Below, piece after piece: positions 61,171-64,000 of a DNA stretch of 64,000 bases. The stretch is from positions 4,154,001 through 4,218,000 of the forward strand of contig OX442319.1 of NCBI GenBank assembly GCA_949358305.1, read 5' to 3'. Numbering within the stretch: position 1 is the first letter of the stretch; every line of letters begins with the position of its first letter. Under the pieces are notes generated by a model. It was not told where the DNA came from, searched no databases, and saw nothing but the letters and a program-made list of their open reading frames with translations. The translations under genes were made by a program, and so were the position numbers. Source of the DNA: Strigamia acuminata (Eukaryota; Arthropoda; Chilopoda; Geophilomorpha; Linotaeniidae).

Positions 61171-62250
61171 CGCAGAAAGATCGAGTTGTTGATGATCTGG
61201 CGTAACGTAGCACATTTCTTCAGAGATTCTACGAGATACAATTAGAACAATTAGAACAATCTTTAAAACAAATGTCGCACACAGAAATTTAACCAAACAC
61301 CAAATCTCAGTTTTTTCTCATCAAATTTAGTGATTATATTTCTCAAAAAATCCATAAAAATTTCCTAAAATTGATCGAGGACATGAGAAACTGAACATCC
61401 AAAGTTCAAGTGCTGTGTGGAGGTAAATATCTGTTAATACTCACTTTAAACTGGCCGCTAAAACCTCGAAATCGAAGCTTCGAAGCCTCGTGCCTGTGGA
61501 ATCACGCGATGAATGAAATTATACAAAATACTCGCCAGGATTTTATCGCGAACATTATAGGCTAAATCAGACGGTTTATATTAAAAATTGTGAAATAAAT
61601 TCACACATTTGGGTGTTACTTACGTAGTTTGTCGAAATATGTGGTCAAGTGTGATGCGGTTCTCGTTCGAACGTCGTTCGTTTGTTCGGTCCGCCATTTT
61701 AGAATGCATCCGAAAACGATTTTTAAGGCCTTGAGCTTTAACGTCTCCATTTTCTATTCTGTTTAAAATATTCCAAATTTTTTTAGATTTGGTAGTGAAA
61801 TTTTGGGTTGGTTTGGTTTGGTCTTATTTTGTGTTTACCTACTAAAAGTTGATGCCACAGAAAATAGTCGAAAGAATGTGACAAATAGCGGCTCACCACA
61901 AACAAATGTGAGAAATTCACTAAATTGTCGGTTTTGTCGTGAAATGAGACAAAACTGACAGTTTAGGTGAATTCATGGAGCGATTAGAACACGAAACCGC
62001 TTTCTGCCATTCCGACGATCCAATAATGACAACGTACAAAACAATGGTTGTAATCCCAAGTGCTGTACATTTGTTTCACTGCAATAATTAAATTCCACGA
62101 TTTTTTTGTTCTCGAATTCCTAGCTTGTAAAAAAGTCCGGCAGGATACTGCAGGAATTTGCTGTCTGTTGGATTCTGCAGGATCGAACCTGCAGTGTTGA
62201 GGAATTTCTGCAGAGTTGCCTTGAGGTTTTGTTACTTCCGCTACAGCATT
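61171..62250. other. No gene seen
   Basis: Mixed-composition DNA without recognised ORFs. It may include more of the decayed LRR gene or the 5' part of the retroelement remnant that follows. Confidence 0.4.
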
Positions 62251-62254
62251 TATT

Positions 62255-62560
62255 CAATTTATCTTTGTTTGCTGATGATACAAAGATTGGTCGAAGAATT
62301 GTTAGTATTCATGACTGTGAGGTGTTGCAGGGGGTGGGTCGGTGGCTGTCTGCCAACTGTATGTCTGTGAATGTTATTAAGTCCATCACTTCGCTTATTT
62401 CATGAAAAACTAATAAGCTATTCTGTCCATATAGTTTGTCATTCTGATTCCCTATGGTTCGTAATCTATGTGGATAAATTTGGCCCCTTTTTGGTGAGTT
62501 ATTGTTGAAATAATCAGTCCTGAACACTTGGTGAAACTTCCAAATTGGCAGCCATTTTAT
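62255..62560 (+). pseudogene. Non-LTR retrotransposon reverse transcriptase remnant
   Basis: The frame reads LFADDTKIGRRI (the F/Y-A-D-D catalytic motif of reverse transcriptase), then VGRWLSANCMSVNVIKS, typical of the palm/thumb of LINE-type (Jockey-like) enzymes. Stops and frameshifts interrupt it within 100 codons. Only a short fragment remains. Confidence 0.65.
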
Positions 62561-63540
62561 TTCTTTGTGAACTGGGTGTGGAATGACAACTGGAGCCCCT
62601 GGGTTCCAGTTCCAGACTACACAGCATAGGGCACATGGGTTTACATTCTATTACTCATGTGCCAAAAAAAACTTTAGAGACAATACAATGAATAAAATAA
62701 CTAGCTTAAAAAGAATAAATGCACTAATTGTTTACCAACCAATGCTGGCATACAGTACAAAATTACAATAGTAAATAATATTCACACATTAAAGCACACA
62801 ACTGACAAGAAATCATACAATACTTATATTATCATAACGTTATTAATACAACGGAATAAGTTATACACTTGCAACAAGAGATGGTATACCGTACGTGACC
62901 TATCATTTGAGTACTATTAAGACATAGGATAGATACACAAAATAACACAAATGGACAACACTTGTCACATTAAATCAGAAACCTGTGACGTTAAATGAGA
63001 AATACTTGGTCAAGTACTTGGTCAGAACTTCGCAGTTTTATTCGTCGCTCTTCCCATATTCCTGAGTTAGAAGCAGAAGAGATATGCAGGGCAACGAAGG
63101 TTTGGGTCAGATGGGTCCAGATGTTGTCTATTTTGGACTGTTTTCATCTATCGCCTGGTTAGTGATAGGGGTTTGGCGCCCAGTCTTTTGTTTGGGTTGA
63201 CTTGTATTCGTTGACGACTCAAGAGATTATGGTCAGTCACCACAGTGTTTGTTCCGGGAGATGGGCGACTCCCTATGGGTCGCATGATGCAGTGCAAAGC
63301 TGCAATAGTTTGATCTATTGGGTGGTTGTTGGCATTTGCTGCTTGAGTGATGTTGAGGGGTGTTTCCCTGTGGAATTATAATTGCCTGTTTGTTAGGCTT
63401 TACCCCACCAGGTGTCGCTACCACACGCCTTCTTACATTTGGATTGCCCAACCAATTCCATCCTCGTCGTCATCGCATAGACCAAAGCTTAAGTCAGTTC
63501 CCTCGTCATCGTCGTCGCATGGACCAGTCATTTTGACAAA
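62561..63540. other. No gene seen
   Basis: Low-information DNA between two retroelement remnants. ORFs are short and have no recognised domain. Confidence 0.4.
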
Positions 63541-64000
63541 AGAAAGACCATTTAAATGCTTTTTTTTGTATGATAAGCGACAAGGCCTTAATGCAGAACT
63601 CGCCGTTCCTTCTCATCATTGGCATGGATTGGAGGAAACAAGCGGGGCTCGCGTGGATGATTACTGAGGACGGCGACATCACGTTCTTCAGGAAAATAAA
63701 GGACAAGGCGCTCTCGACCAATGCGATAATACGATAACTAACGTGGACGAACCTGGGACGTCAATCGTGCTGGACAAAAAATTTAATAATGAATTAAACC
63801 AAATTTTAGATAGAACAGACGATGACGCAACCATCGAAGAGCAGGATCGAATGAGAAAAATTTTGATCAAAAGACAGGCAGCATTTAGTAACGACTAGGA
63901 GCTGGGAACTTGCGCCGACAAAGAGTGCAAGATACAACCCAGACACGACATTCTGATCAAAGTAAAACCGCGACGGTTCACGCAAATCGACATCACCGAC
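63540..64000 (+). pseudogene. Degraded Ty3/gypsy-type pol fragment, cut by the right edge
   Basis: Short segments in different frames resemble the end of a retroelement protease (LLIIGMDWRKQAGL near 63600) and the linker before the reverse transcriptase (ELGTCADKECKI near 63898). A TAG separates the last segment from what precedes it, and at least one frameshift is needed, so it is not functional. Whether an envelope or LTRs exist cannot be seen here. Confidence 0.55.

Overview
The window is nuclear DNA of an intron-rich animal, most likely an arthropod and probably an insect. The reasons are AT-rich DNA, many introns of 50-100 bp with GT/AG borders, an arthropod-type TATA plus TCAGT initiator, and a dense load of small DNA transposons (TA-, TTAA- and 8-bp-target MITEs) and minisatellites. 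I cannot name the species. No CRISPR, operon or prokaryotic features are present, and I saw no convincing tRNA or rRNA gene.

Layout. 1-6001 (all minus): the 5' half of UBE3B, a four-transmembrane protein gene and LRRC40. 7129-9522 (plus): a P-element/THAP9-type transposase with five exons that join in frame. 10659-11414 (plus): an intronless coiled-coil gene with a compact TATA/CCAAT promoter. 11518-12875 (plus): ZNHIT2. 13483-17522 (plus): mitochondrial aspartate aminotransferase GOT2, convergent with 17867-22905 (minus), the trifunctional purine enzyme GART. 23284-25137 (minus): an intronless orphan class A GPCR. 28632-29453 (minus): a SOCS2/CISH-type gene. 29454-34400: gene-poor DNA with satellites, MITEs and a stray copy of GOT2 exon 9. 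34446-45333 (minus): a golgin-245/GOLGA4-type GRIP golgin, head-to-head with FAM8A1 (45636-47941, plus). 47866-51810: a segmental duplication of the FAM8A1 3' region enclosing a SIX4-like pseudogene. 52807-56591 (minus): a cholinesterase-like adhesion protein without the catalytic serine, divergent from CHID1 (57072-60158, plus). 60700-64000: decayed sequence with an LRR pseudogene, a non-LTR reverse transcriptase remnant and the start of a degraded Ty3/gypsy-type element.

The host genes are mostly conserved housekeeping genes and do not form a single pathway. GOT2 and GART both touch aspartate and purine metabolism, and golgin-245 and FAM8A1 share a short divergent promoter region in the secretory-pathway theme, but these may be chance neighbours. 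Splice junctions were read by eye. For UBE3B, the P transposase, ZNHIT2, GOT2 and FAM8A1 I checked that exon phases add up; other exon borders are approximate.

I did not find a clearly new multi-gene system. The most interesting items are the in-frame P transposase, the SIX-domain-only remnant inside a segmental duplication, the phase-0 triplicated coiled-coil exon in the golgin, the piggyBac-like foldback element inserted in another MITE with a perfect TTAA duplication, an empty-site/filled-site pair for a MITE, and a cluster of three perfect palindromes.
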